From Agrobacterium larrymoorei (GTDB lineage: Bacteria > Pseudomonadota > Alphaproteobacteria > Rhizobiales > Rhizobiaceae), in assembly GCF_005145045.1 (NCBI RefSeq), contig NZ_CP039691.1, positions 386,001-450,000 on the forward strand: DNA of 64,000 nt, in the 5' to 3' direction. Under the pieces are notes generated by a model. The model was given only the letters and a program-made list of their open reading frames with translations. It had not been told where the DNA came from and made no database searches. Position 1 is the stretch's first letter, and the number at the start of each line of letters is the position of its first letter. This document shows positions 17,215-25,621 of this stretch, piece after piece. A program made the position numbers and the translations under genes.

Positions 17215-19041
17215 TTATCCTTCCAGCTCTTCCCGCAGCATCTCCAGTTCCAGCCACTCTTCTTCCATGGCCTCCAGCTTGTGCCTTAGCTTTGCCATCT
17301 CGTCGGCCAGCTTGTTGAATGCGCCGGGGTCTTTGGCGAAGAGCTGCGGATCGGCCATGCGTTCCTCACGCTTGGCAATTTCGCCCTGCGTCTGCTCCAT
17401 CTCCTTGGGCAGATTTTCGAGCGCGAATTTCTGCTTGAAGGACAGCTTGCCCTTGGCCTTGGACGGTTCCGAAGCCGCAGCAGTGCTTGCGGTGGATTTC
17501 GCCTTATCCTGCTTTTCCGCCCGGCGCTTGTCATCGGCAGCGCCTTTGCGCTGCGCCATCATATCGGAATAGCCGCCAGCATATTCGATCCAGCGTCCAT
17601 CCGGCGCATCCGGGTTGGCGGGTGCGATGGTTGAGGTCACCGTGCGGTCGAGGAAATCGCGGTCGTGGCTGACGAGAATGACGGTGCCGGAAAAATTCGC
17701 GACGATTTCCTGCAACAGATCGAGCGTCTCGATATCGAGATCGTTCGTCGGCTCATCGAGGATCAGAAGATTGGTCGGCTTGGCTAGAATGCGCGCCAGA
17801 ATGAGGCGTGCACGCTCACCGCCGGAAAGCTTGCGGATCGGCGTGCGCGCCTGTTCCGGCTGGAACAGGAAGTCCTTCATATAGCCGGTCACATGCTTGA
17901 CCTCGCCATTGACCAGCAGGTTGTCGCCGCGCCCGTCCGTCAGGTAATGAGCAAGCGTATCCTCGAGGTTCAGGTCCTCACGCTTCTGGTCGAGAGTGGC
18001 GATTTCGAGCTTGGTGCCGAGCTTCACCGTGCCGCTATCCGGTTCCAGCTGGCCCGTCAGCATCTTCAGAAGCGTCGTCTTGCCAGCACCATTGGGGCCG
18101 ACGAAGCCGATGCAATCGCCGCGATTGACGCGCAGGGAGAAGGGCGCAACGATGGTGCGATCCCCATAGGACTTGGTGATGGTATCCGCTTCGATCACCA
18201 GCTTGCCGGATTCGCGACCCTCCGTAACCGTTGCCTGCACGGTACCCTGTGGGCCGGTGTGCCCGCGATAGGCCGCGCGCATGTCCCGCAGTTCGCCCAC
18301 ACGGCGCATGTTGCGCTTGCGCCGCGCCGTGACGCCATAGCGCATCCAGTGTTCTTCACGCTCGATAGCCTTGCCGAGTTTGTGCTGTTCCAGCTCTTCC
18401 TCTTCCAGAACCTTGTCGCGCCATTCCTCGAAATGGGCAAAGCCGCGATTGAGGCGACGGGATTGCCCGCGGTCGAGCCACACCGTTGCCGTCGAAACCT
18501 TTTCAAGAAAGCGGCGGTCGTGCGAGATCAGCACCAGCGCGCTGCGCGTCTGCTGCAATTCGCCTTCCAGCCATTCTATGGTGGGCAGATCGAGATGGTT
18601 GGTCGGCTCGTCCAACATCAGGATATCCGGCTGCGGCGCCATGACGCGCGCAAGCGCTGCGCGACGGGCTTCTCCACCGGAAAGGCTCGCCGGATTTTCC
18701 TGTCCGGTCAGCCCCAGATGCTCCAGAAGATAGGTGACGCGATAGGCATCATCCCCCGGCCCGAGACCGGATTCCGCATAGGCCTGCACCGTCTCGTAAC
18801 CACCAAAATCCGGTGCCTGCTCCAGATAACGGATCGTAGCGGAGGGATGGCGAAAAACCTCTCCGGACTGTGCCTCCACCAGACCGGCAGCAATCTTCAT
18901 CAGCGTCGATTTGCCGGAACCGTTGCGACCGACAAGGCAGATGCGGTCGCCCGGCTCCACCTGGAAATTGGCGCCGTCCAGAAGCGGCGTCACGCCGAAG
19001 GTCAGCTTGATATCGTCGAGTTTCAAAATGGGAGGTGCCAA
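17215..19041 (-). CDS. ABC-F ATPase, Uup-like
   Basis: A 608-residue soluble protein with two ABC cassettes: Walker A GRNGSGKST (about 39) and GPNGAGKTT (about 315), two LSGGEARR/LSGGERAR signatures, and two LDEPTNHLD/LDEPTNDLD Walker B regions with no membrane part. The linker between cassettes and the C-terminal coiled coil (about 545-605, E/K/L heptads) fit Uup, which acts on ribosomes or branched DNA intermediates. Four bases downstream of thiN, so probably cotranscribed with it. Confidence 0.92.
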   Translation of the reverse strand: MAPPILKLDDIKLTFGVTPLLDGANFQVEPGDRICLVGRNGSGKSTLMKIAAGLVEAQSGEVFRHPSATIRYLEQAPDFGGYETVQAYAESGLGPGDDAYRVTYLLEHLGLTGQENPASLSGGEARRAALARVMAPQPDILMLDEPTNHLDLPTIEWLEGELQQTRSALVLISHDRRFLEKVSTATVWLDRGQSRRLNRGFAHFEEWRDKVLEEEELEQHKLGKAIEREEHWMRYGVTARRKRNMRRVGELRDMRAAYRGHTGPQGTVQATVTEGRESGKLVIEADTITKSYGDRTIVAPFSLRVNRGDCIGFVGPNGAGKTTLLKMLTGQLEPDSGTVKLGTKLEIATLDQKREDLNLEDTLAHYLTDGRGDNLLVNGEVKHVTGYMKDFLFQPEQARTPIRKLSGGERARLILARILAKPTNLLILDEPTNDLDIETLDLLQEIVANFSGTVILVSHDRDFLDRTVTSTIAPANPDAPDGRWIEYAGGYSDMMAQRKGAADDKRRAEKQDKAKSTASTAAASEPSKAKGKLSFKQKFALENLPKEMEQTQGEIAKREERMADPQLFAKDPGAFNKLADEMAKLRHKLEAMEEEWLELEMLREELEG

Positions 19042-19045
19042 GGCA

Positions 19046-19696
19046 TCAGGCTCCGGTCAAATCATAGGGACGGGCAAGGACGATGGCCTTGCCGCTTTTG
19101 AGGCGAAGGTGCACTTGCCCTTCAGCCACGTTGGAAATAGTGCGCGACGAGCCGAAGGCAAGCGCGAAATCGGTGAGGGGATAGCGGACATTCTCGATGT
19201 CGAGCCCCTCGAGCGCGGTAAATCCCGCCACGGAAAAGAGAGACCCGGCAGGCAGATCCAGCACCAGTTCCTTGTCCAGCAACGGAAAAGCCTCCTCCTC
19301 GCCGGAGGTCAAGGTCACGTCGAAACCACGCTCCGCCAGCGCCACCGCGTAAAGCAGATGGAACAGTGCATGATCCGACCGCTCACCCGCCAGGGCACCC
19401 ACAAGCGTCAGCCGCTTGGCGCCACGCGCCAAAGCCTCCGACACGGCAATCTCGCCGTCCGTTTCACCCTTGGCTGCCGGAAAGGGCTGTTGCAAAACAT
19501 CCGGCCAGCGCTTGATGAGATCGGAATCCGAGGAATCGAAATCACCCATCCAAAGCTCTGGCGTAAGACCGAGAGGCTCGGCGTGGCGCATGCCGCTATC
19601 GGCTGCGATGACGCGTGTGTCCGCAACCGACTGGCGCAACCGGTCGGTCACGACGATATCGCCGCCCAGCAGAATGGTGAAATGATCCGAAGTCAT
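19046..19696 (-). CDS. Thiamin diphosphokinase
   Basis: A 216-residue enzyme transferring diphosphate from ATP to thiamin to make TPP. Landmarks: AADSGMRHA, MGDFDSSD (metal-binding aspartates), KGETDGEIA and GERSDHALFHL. The ATG at 19696 is chosen over a TTG ten codons upstream because AAGG precedes it and the family begins here. It heads the thiN-uup pair and is about 3 kb from the thiamin importer, so imported thiamin and its activation are encoded side by side, and the product TPP is the ligand of the riboswitch. Confidence 0.93.
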   Translation of the reverse strand: MTSDHFTILLGGDIVVTDRLRQSVADTRVIAADSGMRHAEPLGLTPELWMGDFDSSDSDLIKRWPDVLQQPFPAAKGETDGEIAVSEALARGAKRLTLVGALAGERSDHALFHLLYAVALAERGFDVTLTSGEEEAFPLLDKELVLDLPAGSLFSVAGFTALEGLDIENVRYPLTDFALAFGSSRTISNVAEGQVHLRLKSGKAIVLARPYDLTGA

Positions 19697-19758
19697 GCCC
19701 TGCCTTATCGTGAAACGACCCCTCAAGGAAGGCTGAAACCGCCAGCAGACCGTCGATA

Positions 19759-19787
19759 TTGATTTTTAGCCCGGACAGGATTATGAC
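19759..19787 (+). promoter_or_regulatory. metA: Candidate sigma-70-type promoter of metA
   Basis: TTGATT (19759-19764) and TATGAC (19782-19787) are separated by 17 bases, four of six matches each. The predicted start falls at about 19793, exactly where the SAM-II aptamer begins. Confidence 0.5.
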
Positions 19788-19790
19788 AGC

Positions 19791-19848
19791 CGCCAGTGGT
19801 GATTTGCCGACCGGCTTGCAGCCACTTTAAAGAAGTCGCTAAAGGGTC
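19791..19848 (+). ncRNA. SAM-II riboswitch (metA element)
   Basis: GTGGTGATTTG... and CAGCCACTTTAAAG form the P1 stem and triplex-forming loop, and GTCGCTAAAGGG gives the downstream pseudoknot strand, matching the short H-type pseudoknot SAM-II class described upstream of metA/metX in alphaproteobacteria. It binds S-adenosylmethionine and lowers metA expression. A terminator hairpin follows at 19872. Confidence 0.93.
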
Positions 19849-19871
19849 GAGGAAACAGGCAATTTCCGAGG

Positions 19872-19901
19872 ACCGGTCGCGATTTCGCTGCCGGTTTTTT
19901 T
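19872..19901 (+). terminator. Terminator-like hairpin of the metA riboswitch
   Basis: ACCGG (19872-19876) pairs with CCGGT (19891-19895), with a second short pairing inside the loop, followed by seven T. It lies between the SAM-II aptamer and metA, so attenuation of transcription is the likely output. Confidence 0.7.
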
Positions 19902-19938
19902 GTTTTCACGGCTTTGCGCCTGAAAGTGAGAGTTCGAG

Positions 19939-20865
19939 ATGCCCATCAAGATTCCCGATACGCTGCCTGCTTTTGAGACCCTCGTGAACGAGGGCGTGCG
20001 GGTGATGACCGAGACCATGGCGATCCGTCAGGATATTCGCCCGCTCCAGATCGGGCTTCTCAACCTCATGCCGAACAAGATCAAGACGGAAGTCCAGGTG
20101 GCGCGCCTCGTCGGCGCTTCGCCGCTTCAGGTGGAGCTGTCGCTGATCCGTATCGGCGGGCACCGCGCCAAGAACACGCCGGAAGAACACCTGCTTTCCT
20201 TCTATGAAACATGGGAAGAGGTGCGCCACCGCAAATTCGATGGCTTCATCATCACCGGTGCGCCCGTGGAAACGCTGGCTTATGAGGACGTGACCTATTG
20301 GGATGAAATGCGGAAGATTTTCGAGTGGACGGAAACGAATGTCCATTCGACGCTGAACGTCTGCTGGGGCGCGATGGCGGCCATCTACCACTTCCACGGC
20401 GTGCCCAAGCATGGCTTGAAGGAAAAGGCCTTCGGCGTTTACCGCCACCGCAATCTCAGCCCTGCCTCCATCTATCTCAACGGTTTCTCCGATGATTTTC
20501 AGGTGCCGGTATCACGCTGGACGGAAGTTCGGCGTGCCGATATCGAAAAACATCCCGATCTTGAAATCCTGATGGAATCCGAAGAGATGGGCGTGTGTCT
20601 GGTGCATGAAAAGCGCGGCAAGCGTCTCTATATGTTCAATCACGTCGAATATGATTCCACATCCCTGTCGGACGAGTATTTCCGCGATGTGGATTCCGGC
20701 GTGCCGATCAAGCTGCCGCATGACTACTTCCCGCACAACGACCCGTCACTCACGCCGCTCAATCGCTGGCGCAGCCACGCGCATCTGTTCTTCGGCAACT
20801 GGATCAACGAAATCTACCAGACCACACCATACGAGTTGGACAATATCGGCGATAAGGCTGCCTGA
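19939..20865 (+). CDS. metA: Homoserine O-acyltransferase, MetA family (probably acetyltransferase)
   Basis: A 308-residue enzyme that activates homoserine for methionine synthesis. Catalytic residues fall at the family positions: Cys142 in VCWGAMAA, His235 and Glu237 in FNHVEYDS. Residue 111, in [12 protein letters not shown], is Glu. In the family Glu111 goes with acetyl-CoA use and Gly111 (as in E. coli) with succinyl-CoA, so the product is predicted to be O-acetylhomoserine although databases commonly label the family succinyltransferase. Controlled by the SAM-II riboswitch upstream; monocistronic, with galM-like gene next. Confidence 0.95.
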   Translation: MPIKIPDTLPAFETLVNEGVRVMTETMAIRQDIRPLQIGLLNLMPNKIKTEVQVARLVGASPLQVELSLIRIGGHRAKNTPEEHLLSFYETWEEVRHRKFDGFIITGAPVETLAYEDVTYWDEMRKIFEWTETNVHSTLNVCWGAMAAIYHFHGVPKHGLKEKAFGVYRHRNLSPASIYLNGFSDDFQVPVSRWTEVRRADIEKHPDLEILMESEEMGVCLVHEKRGKRLYMFNHVEYDSTSLSDEYFRDVDSGVPIKLPHDYFPHNDPSLTPLNRWRSHAHLFFGNWINEIYQTTPYELDNIGDKAA

Positions 20866-20946
20866 TCGGCTCTGCATTCAGACGTTGCGCCGGGCCGGAA
20901 AATGACGCAACCTCCGGCGCAACTGAACCGATTTGGAGAGAACGGG

Positions 20947-21969
20947 ATGAGCGAAGCGGCCGCACGGGAAAATTTCGGCTTCACGCCAACAGGTGAAAAG
21001 GTCGAGCGGGTTACCATTTCCGCCGGTGGCCTGACCGCAAAGGTCATCACCTGGGGCGCGGTCATTCAGGATGTGCGCCTCGAAGGCCATCAGCCGCCGC
21101 TTGTGCTCGGCTTCGACAATTTCGATTATTATCCAAAATACTCATCCTATTTCGGCGCGACACCCGGCAGAAATGCCAACCGCATCGACAGCGGAAAATT
21201 CTCCATCGATGGCAAGAGCTATCAGCTTGAACTGAACGAGAAGGGCATCACTCATCTCCACGGCGGCAGCGACGGCACCGGCAAGCGCAACTGGCTGATC
21301 ATGGAGCATGGCCCAAGCCACGTCGTGCTTCAAATCATCGATCCCGATGGCCGCGCCGGCTATCCCGGCAACTGCACCATTACCGCGACCTACACGATCC
21401 GCGAAGGCGGCGTGCTTTCGGTTCTCTACGAGACGACGACGGACCAGCCGACCATCGCCAATATCTGCCAACATTCCTACTTCAATCTGGATGGAGCCGA
21501 AACCGCTCTCGGTCACGAAATCGAAATCGCCGCCGACCATTATCTGCCGACGGACGACCGCCAGATTCCGACCGGCGAAATCCGCTCCGTGGAAGGCACG
21601 GCCTTCGATTTACGGAAGACCACGCCGATGAAGCGTGAGGAGAATGGCGAGCAGGTTCTTTACGATCACAATTTCTGCCTCTCGGCAGAACGTGTGGCAA
21701 AGCGCAAGGTCGCCCGCGTCCACGCACCGGCATCCGGCGTGTCGCTTGAAGTTCACACCACCGAACCCGGCGTCCAGCTCTACACCGCCTTCAAGCTGAA
21801 CACCGCCGTTCCCGGCCATGATGGCAGACATTACGGCCCCTTCGCAGGCTTCTGCCTGGAAACGCAGATCTGGCCGGATTCCGTCAACCACGAAAACTTC
21901 CCGAAGGCGATCCTCCGCCCCGGCGAGACGCTGGTCCAGGAAACCGACTATATCTTTTCGAAAAGCTGA
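20947..21969 (+). CDS. Aldose 1-epimerase (galactose mutarotase)
   Basis: A 340-residue beta-sandwich enzyme interconverting alpha and beta anomers of aldoses. The substrate-contact and catalytic stretches are GRNANRI, QHSYFNLDG (catalytic His) and the late FAGFCLETQIWPDS with the catalytic Glu. The ATG at 20947 follows GGAGAGAACGGG; a start 45 bases upstream lacks a ribosome site. It is 81 bases after metA with no terminator seen, yet functionally unrelated. Ends 6 bases from mtgA, which converges on it. Confidence 0.92.
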   Translation: MSEAAARENFGFTPTGEKVERVTISAGGLTAKVITWGAVIQDVRLEGHQPPLVLGFDNFDYYPKYSSYFGATPGRNANRIDSGKFSIDGKSYQLELNEKGITHLHGGSDGTGKRNWLIMEHGPSHVVLQIIDPDGRAGYPGNCTITATYTIREGGVLSVLYETTTDQPTIANICQHSYFNLDGAETALGHEIEIAADHYLPTDDRQIPTGEIRSVEGTAFDLRKTTPMKREENGEQVLYDHNFCLSAERVAKRKVARVHAPASGVSLEVHTTEPGVQLYTAFKLNTAVPGHDGRHYGPFAGFCLETQIWPDSVNHENFPKAILRPGETLVQETDYIFSKS

Positions 21970-21975
21970 TACGGC

Positions 21976-22773
21976 TTAGTTCAGGACGCAACCGACATAG
22001 GCGCCGGAACCCCTGGCCCGGCGCTCTATCAACCCAGCCAGACGCTGCATGCCGCGACCGGGTTTGCTTGCAACCCGATCAATGGGATTGGGCAGGGCAA
22101 CAGCAAGAAGGGCCGCCTGACGCGAGCTCAGCTTCGAAGCGGGCACCTTGAAATGATGCTGCGCAGCGGCTTCGATGCCATAGATGCCGGGACCCCATTC
22201 CGCAATGTTGAGATAAATCTCCATCATCCGCTTCTTGGACCAGACGAAATCCGAGACGACGGCAAGCGGCAGTTCCAGCCCCTTGCGAATGAAAGAGCGG
22301 CCATTCCACAGAAACAGGTTCTTGGACGTCTGCATGGGGATGGTGCTTGCGCCGCGCGTGGATTCACCTTCCAGTGCGCTATTCACCACCGTCTGCATCT
22401 GGTTCCAGTCTACGCCGCCATGGGAACAGAACTGTCCGTCCTCGGACATCATCACCGATTGCACCAGGCGCGGCGAAATATCCTCCAGCGGCACCCAGCG
22501 ACGGTCATAGCCTTGGAAGGTGACAAGATCAGCCAGCATCAATGTCGAAACGGGACGGATGAATGGAAGCGCATAGACCGGGATCAGCAGGTAAGGCAGG
22601 ATGAACAGAGCGACGAAAAAGATCACCACGCGTTTGACGAGGTTTCGGACATCCACCTTCGGCTTGCTCCCATCCTCCGGTCGCGCTTCATAATCCGTCT
22701 CGCTGTCCGGCGTACTGCTCAAATCCCGTCCCCACTGGTTCAGATCAAGCCTTTCATATTCCGCATGAACCAT
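21976..22773 (-). CDS. mtgA: Monofunctional biosynthetic peptidoglycan transglycosylase
   Basis: A 265-residue membrane-anchored family 51 glycosyltransferase that polymerises lipid II into glycan strands without a transpeptidase domain. One membrane segment (about residues 48-70) follows a cytoplasmic tail of some 45 residues. Catalytic motifs: [11 protein letters not shown] (catalytic Glu), [17 protein letters not shown] and the [15 protein letters not shown] region. The ATG at 22773 is used instead of the TTG directly before it. Divergent from the prenyl synthase gene, which makes a precursor of the lipid carrier chain. Confidence 0.95.
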   Translation of the reverse strand: MVHAEYERLDLNQWGRDLSSTPDSETDYEARPEDGSKPKVDVRNLVKRVVIFFVALFILPYLLIPVYALPFIRPVSTLMLADLVTFQGYDRRWVPLEDISPRLVQSVMMSEDGQFCSHGGVDWNQMQTVVNSALEGESTRGASTIPMQTSKNLFLWNGRSFIRKGLELPLAVVSDFVWSKKRMMEIYLNIAEWGPGIYGIEAAAQHHFKVPASKLSSRQAALLAVALPNPIDRVASKPGRGMQRLAGLIERRARGSGAYVGCVLN

Positions 22774-22874
22774 CAAGGCTACTCACGATAACGAAGTTCC
22801 GCCCTCGTTACACAAAACATTTGCCAGCCATTTTTCCCCATGCGAAACAGCCGCTGACACAAGGAACGCTCACC

Positions 22875-23774
22875 ATGACCTTCGAAATGCGGCTGCGCGA
22901 CAATGCGATGAAGACGGAAGCTCTGCTGGCGGAACTGCTGGCCGATGCAACGGGCGAGGACGAAATCGCTCGCCCGGCCAATCTTCTTGCCGCCATGCGC
23001 CACGGCGTTTTGAACGGCGGCAAGCGCCTACGCCCCTTCCTCGTCATCGAGACGGCAAAGCTGCTGGGCGGTAACGAAAACGCCGCGTTGAGGGTGGGTG
23101 CCGCACTCGAATGTCTGCACTGCTATTCGCTCGTTCATGACGACCTGCCCGCCATGGACGACGATGACATTCGCCGTGGCCAGCCCACCGTGCATAAGAA
23201 ATTCGACGAAGCCACCGCCATTCTCGCAGGCGACAGCCTTCTGACGCTGGCCTTCGACATCATCGCGGCCCCGGAAACGCAGCTTTCTGGAGATCAGAAA
23301 ACGGCCCTCGTGCTTTCGCTCGCACGCGCTGCCGGGATCGGCGGAATGGCAGGCGGACAGGCGCTTGATCTTGCCGCAGAAAAGCAGGCGCCAGACGAAA
23401 CCGGCATCCTGACTTTGCAGGCTATGAAGACGGGCGCGCTGCTGCGTTTTGCCTGTGAGGCAGGAGCAATCATCGCCGGAAACGATGCTTCCGACAGAAA
23501 AACACTCCGGAGCTTCGGCGAAAAAATCGGCCTCGCCTTCCAGCTCGCCGACGACCTTCTGGACCTCACCTCCGACGTCGCCACGATGGGCAAAGCGACC
23601 GGCAAGGACGCTGCGCGCGGCAAAGGCACGCTGGTCGGCCTGCGCGGAGAAGAATGGGCACGCGCGAAACTACGCGGACTGGTAGTCGAGGCTGCGGAAT
23701 TGCTGAGACCTTATGGGGATAAGGCAGAGACACTTGCCGAGGCAGCGCAGTTCATTGCTGAACGGAAGAGCTGA
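22875..23774 (+). CDS. Short-chain polyprenyl diphosphate synthase (farnesyl or geranylgeranyl diphosphate synthase)
   Basis: A 299-residue trans-prenyltransferase that condenses IPP with allylic diphosphates. First aspartate-rich motif DDLPAMDDDD, second DDLLD within LADDLLDLTSD, substrate loop NGGKRLRPF and KTGALLRFA are all present. The single-domain length and pattern fit IspA; the residues before the first aspartate motif (HCYSLVH) do not settle chain length. AAGGAA precedes the ATG at 22875. It takes its IPP from the MEP pathway, whose ispG is also in this window. Confidence 0.93.
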   Translation: MTFEMRLRDNAMKTEALLAELLADATGEDEIARPANLLAAMRHGVLNGGKRLRPFLVIETAKLLGGNENAALRVGAALECLHCYSLVHDDLPAMDDDDIRRGQPTVHKKFDEATAILAGDSLLTLAFDIIAAPETQLSGDQKTALVLSLARAAGIGGMAGGQALDLAAEKQAPDETGILTLQAMKTGALLRFACEAGAIIAGNDASDRKTLRSFGEKIGLAFQLADDLLDLTSDVATMGKATGKDAARGKGTLVGLRGEEWARAKLRGLVVEAAELLRPYGDKAETLAEAAQFIAERKS

Positions 23775-23793
23775 GTACACGCTCCAGAGTGGC

Positions 23794-23811
23794 TCAAACC
23801 CCAGGATGACG
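23794..23811. repeat. Half copy of a GTCATCCT-type intergenic repeat
   Basis: Its complement CGTCATCCTGGGGTTTGA resembles the left arm of the repeat at 51591-51676. It stands alone in the gap after the prenyl synthase gene. Confidence 0.35.
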
Positions 23812-23961
23812 CAAGGCGGTGAGGTTGAACGGGCATTCCGGCAAAATTCACGTTAGGAGACCTAGCGGTATTCTAACCGCGCCGCTTTCTTTGAACGTAA
23901 ATCTCTTGCGCCGCGGCTTTAAAGCGTGTCATTTTCCAGCGCTGTTCGCAGGAGAACCAAA

Positions 23962-24756
23962 TTGTTCAGACGCTCGTTTTTCATCGCTTTTGCCGCCGCC
24001 GTGTTTTCGCCGTTTCTGGCATCCGCTGCCGATTTGCCTGACCTGAAGGGCAAGGAAATTTTGGTTGTGACGGAGAACGCCTACCCGCCTTTGCAATTCG
24101 TTGATCCGAAGACGGGTAAGGCCATTGGCTGGGAATATGATGCGATGAATGAGATCGCAAAGCGGTTGAACGCGAAAGTCGAGTATCAGAATGCATCCTG
24201 GGATGCGATGATACCCGCGGTTTCCGCTGGGCAATATGATATCGGCATGACCGGCATCAGCATCAAGGAAGAGCGCAAGGAGAAGGTCGATTTCTCTGTT
24301 CCCTATATGCGCTCGGAAATGTTCATGCTGGTGCGGGCGGATGAAAATCGCTTCACCGATGCCAAGAGTTTTGCCGCTTTCGAAAAGGGTCTCGTGGGCG
24401 CGCAGGCGGGTACGACGCCTTTCTATACCGCCGTCTATGATATTCTCGATGGCAACGAGCAGAACCCGCGCGTCAAGCTGATGGAGACTTTCGGTGCGAC
24501 GGTGCAGGCCTTGCGGGCGGGGGATGTCGATCTGGTTCTGACGGACGGCGTTGCTGGCAAGGGCTATGTCGATGCTTCCGACGGCAAGCTGAAGCTGATC
24601 GGTGGCCCTCTGGGTGGTGATGATTTCGGTTTCATCTTCAAGAAGGGGTCGGATCTCGTCGGTCCGATCAATGCTGCCATTGTGGCACTGAAGGCGGATG
24701 GCACGTTTGCCGCGCTGGATAAGAAATGGTTCCTGGATTACAAGCTTGGCGAATAA
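23962..24756 (+). CDS. Polar amino acid ABC transporter, periplasmic binding protein
   Basis: A 264-residue family 3 solute-binding protein. Start TTG at 23962 is supported by GGAGA just upstream and by an immediate signal peptide (FRRSFFIAFAAAV to the ASA cleavage site near residue 22). The mature part has VTENAYPPLQFVD, WEYDAMNEIAKRL, DIGMTGISIKEERKEKVDFS and YDIL, typical of binders of polar amino acids or opines. The permease follows 15 bases on. No ATPase gene is present nearby. Confidence 0.9.
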   Translation: MFRRSFFIAFAAAVFSPFLASAADLPDLKGKEILVVTENAYPPLQFVDPKTGKAIGWEYDAMNEIAKRLNAKVEYQNASWDAMIPAVSAGQYDIGMTGISIKEERKEKVDFSVPYMRSEMFMLVRADENRFTDAKSFAAFEKGLVGAQAGTTPFYTAVYDILDGNEQNPRVKLMETFGATVQALRAGDVDLVLTDGVAGKGYVDASDGKLKLIGGPLGGDDFGFIFKKGSDLVGPINAAIVALKADGTFAALDKKWFLDYKLGE

Positions 24757-24771
24757 GCCGATGAACTACCT

Positions 24772-25608
24772 ATGCTCGCAAGGGTTTGCGGCGTGACGGG
24801 TCCGCGTTCCCGCCATGCAGCCGATGATTTTCCATGGTGGCTGGTGGCGTTGATCGGCATCGGCGTTGTGCTGGCTGTCGTCATCGCCGTCAACGGCATT
24901 TATGCGCAGGTTTTCACCACCGTCATCAACGGCATCGGCATGACGATATTCGTTACGCTGGTGGCCTTCTTTCTGGCGTGCCTATGCGGGCTGTTCATCG
25001 CGGTGCTCGGCATGGCGGATAATATCGTGCTGCGGCAAATCTCGCGCTTCTACATCGAAACCATGCGCGGCATCCCGATCCTCGTCGTGCTGTTTTACAT
25101 CGCTTTCGCCGGTGCGCCGGTGCTCGTGGATGGCATTAACTGGCTGCTGACGCCGTTGGTGCAGGCGGGGTGGGTTGAGCCGATGATGGTTCGGGATTTT
25201 TCGCTGACATGGCGGGCGATCCTTGCACTGACCGTGTGCTATGGCGCTTTCATTGCGGAAATATTTCGTGCCGGTATCGAAGCGGTCGATGTTGGCCAGG
25301 GTGAGGCTGCAAAGGCGCTTGGCCTCAGCCGCTACCAGCGCTTCCGTCTCATCACCTTCCCGCAGGCCATCCGCACGATCTTTCCGCCGCTTTCCAACGA
25401 TTTCGTTTCGATGGTGAAGGACAGTTCGCTGGTCTCGGTTCTTGGGGTGGCGGATATTACGCAGCTTGGAAAGGTCTATGCGGCTGGTTCGTTTCGCTTT
25501 TTCGAGACCTATTTGATCGTCGCTTACGTCTATCTCATTCTGACGCTTGGGCTTTCACTGATCCTGCGGCGCATCGAAAAGACAATGCGCCGCAAGCAGG
25601 GACGTTGA
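24772..25608 (+). CDS. Polar amino acid ABC transporter permease
   Basis: A 278-residue inner-membrane protein of the HisMQ family with about five membrane segments and the EAA coupling loop EAAKALGLSRYQRFRLITFPQA near residue 180. The N-terminus up to residue 20 is polar and a GTG seven codons later is an alternative start. A single permease gene would have to homodimerise. The binding protein precedes it; the expected ATPase is missing and the next gene is on the other strand. Confidence 0.9.
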   Translation: MLARVCGVTGPRSRHAADDFPWWLVALIGIGVVLAVVIAVNGIYAQVFTTVINGIGMTIFVTLVAFFLACLCGLFIAVLGMADNIVLRQISRFYIETMRGIPILVVLFYIAFAGAPVLVDGINWLLTPLVQAGWVEPMMVRDFSLTWRAILALTVCYGAFIAEIFRAGIEAVDVGQGEAAKALGLSRYQRFRLITFPQAIRTIFPPLSNDFVSMVKDSSLVSVLGVADITQLGKVYAAGSFRFFETYLIVAYVYLILTLGLSLILRRIEKTMRRKQGR

Positions 25609-25621
25609 ATGCGCTTTCCGG

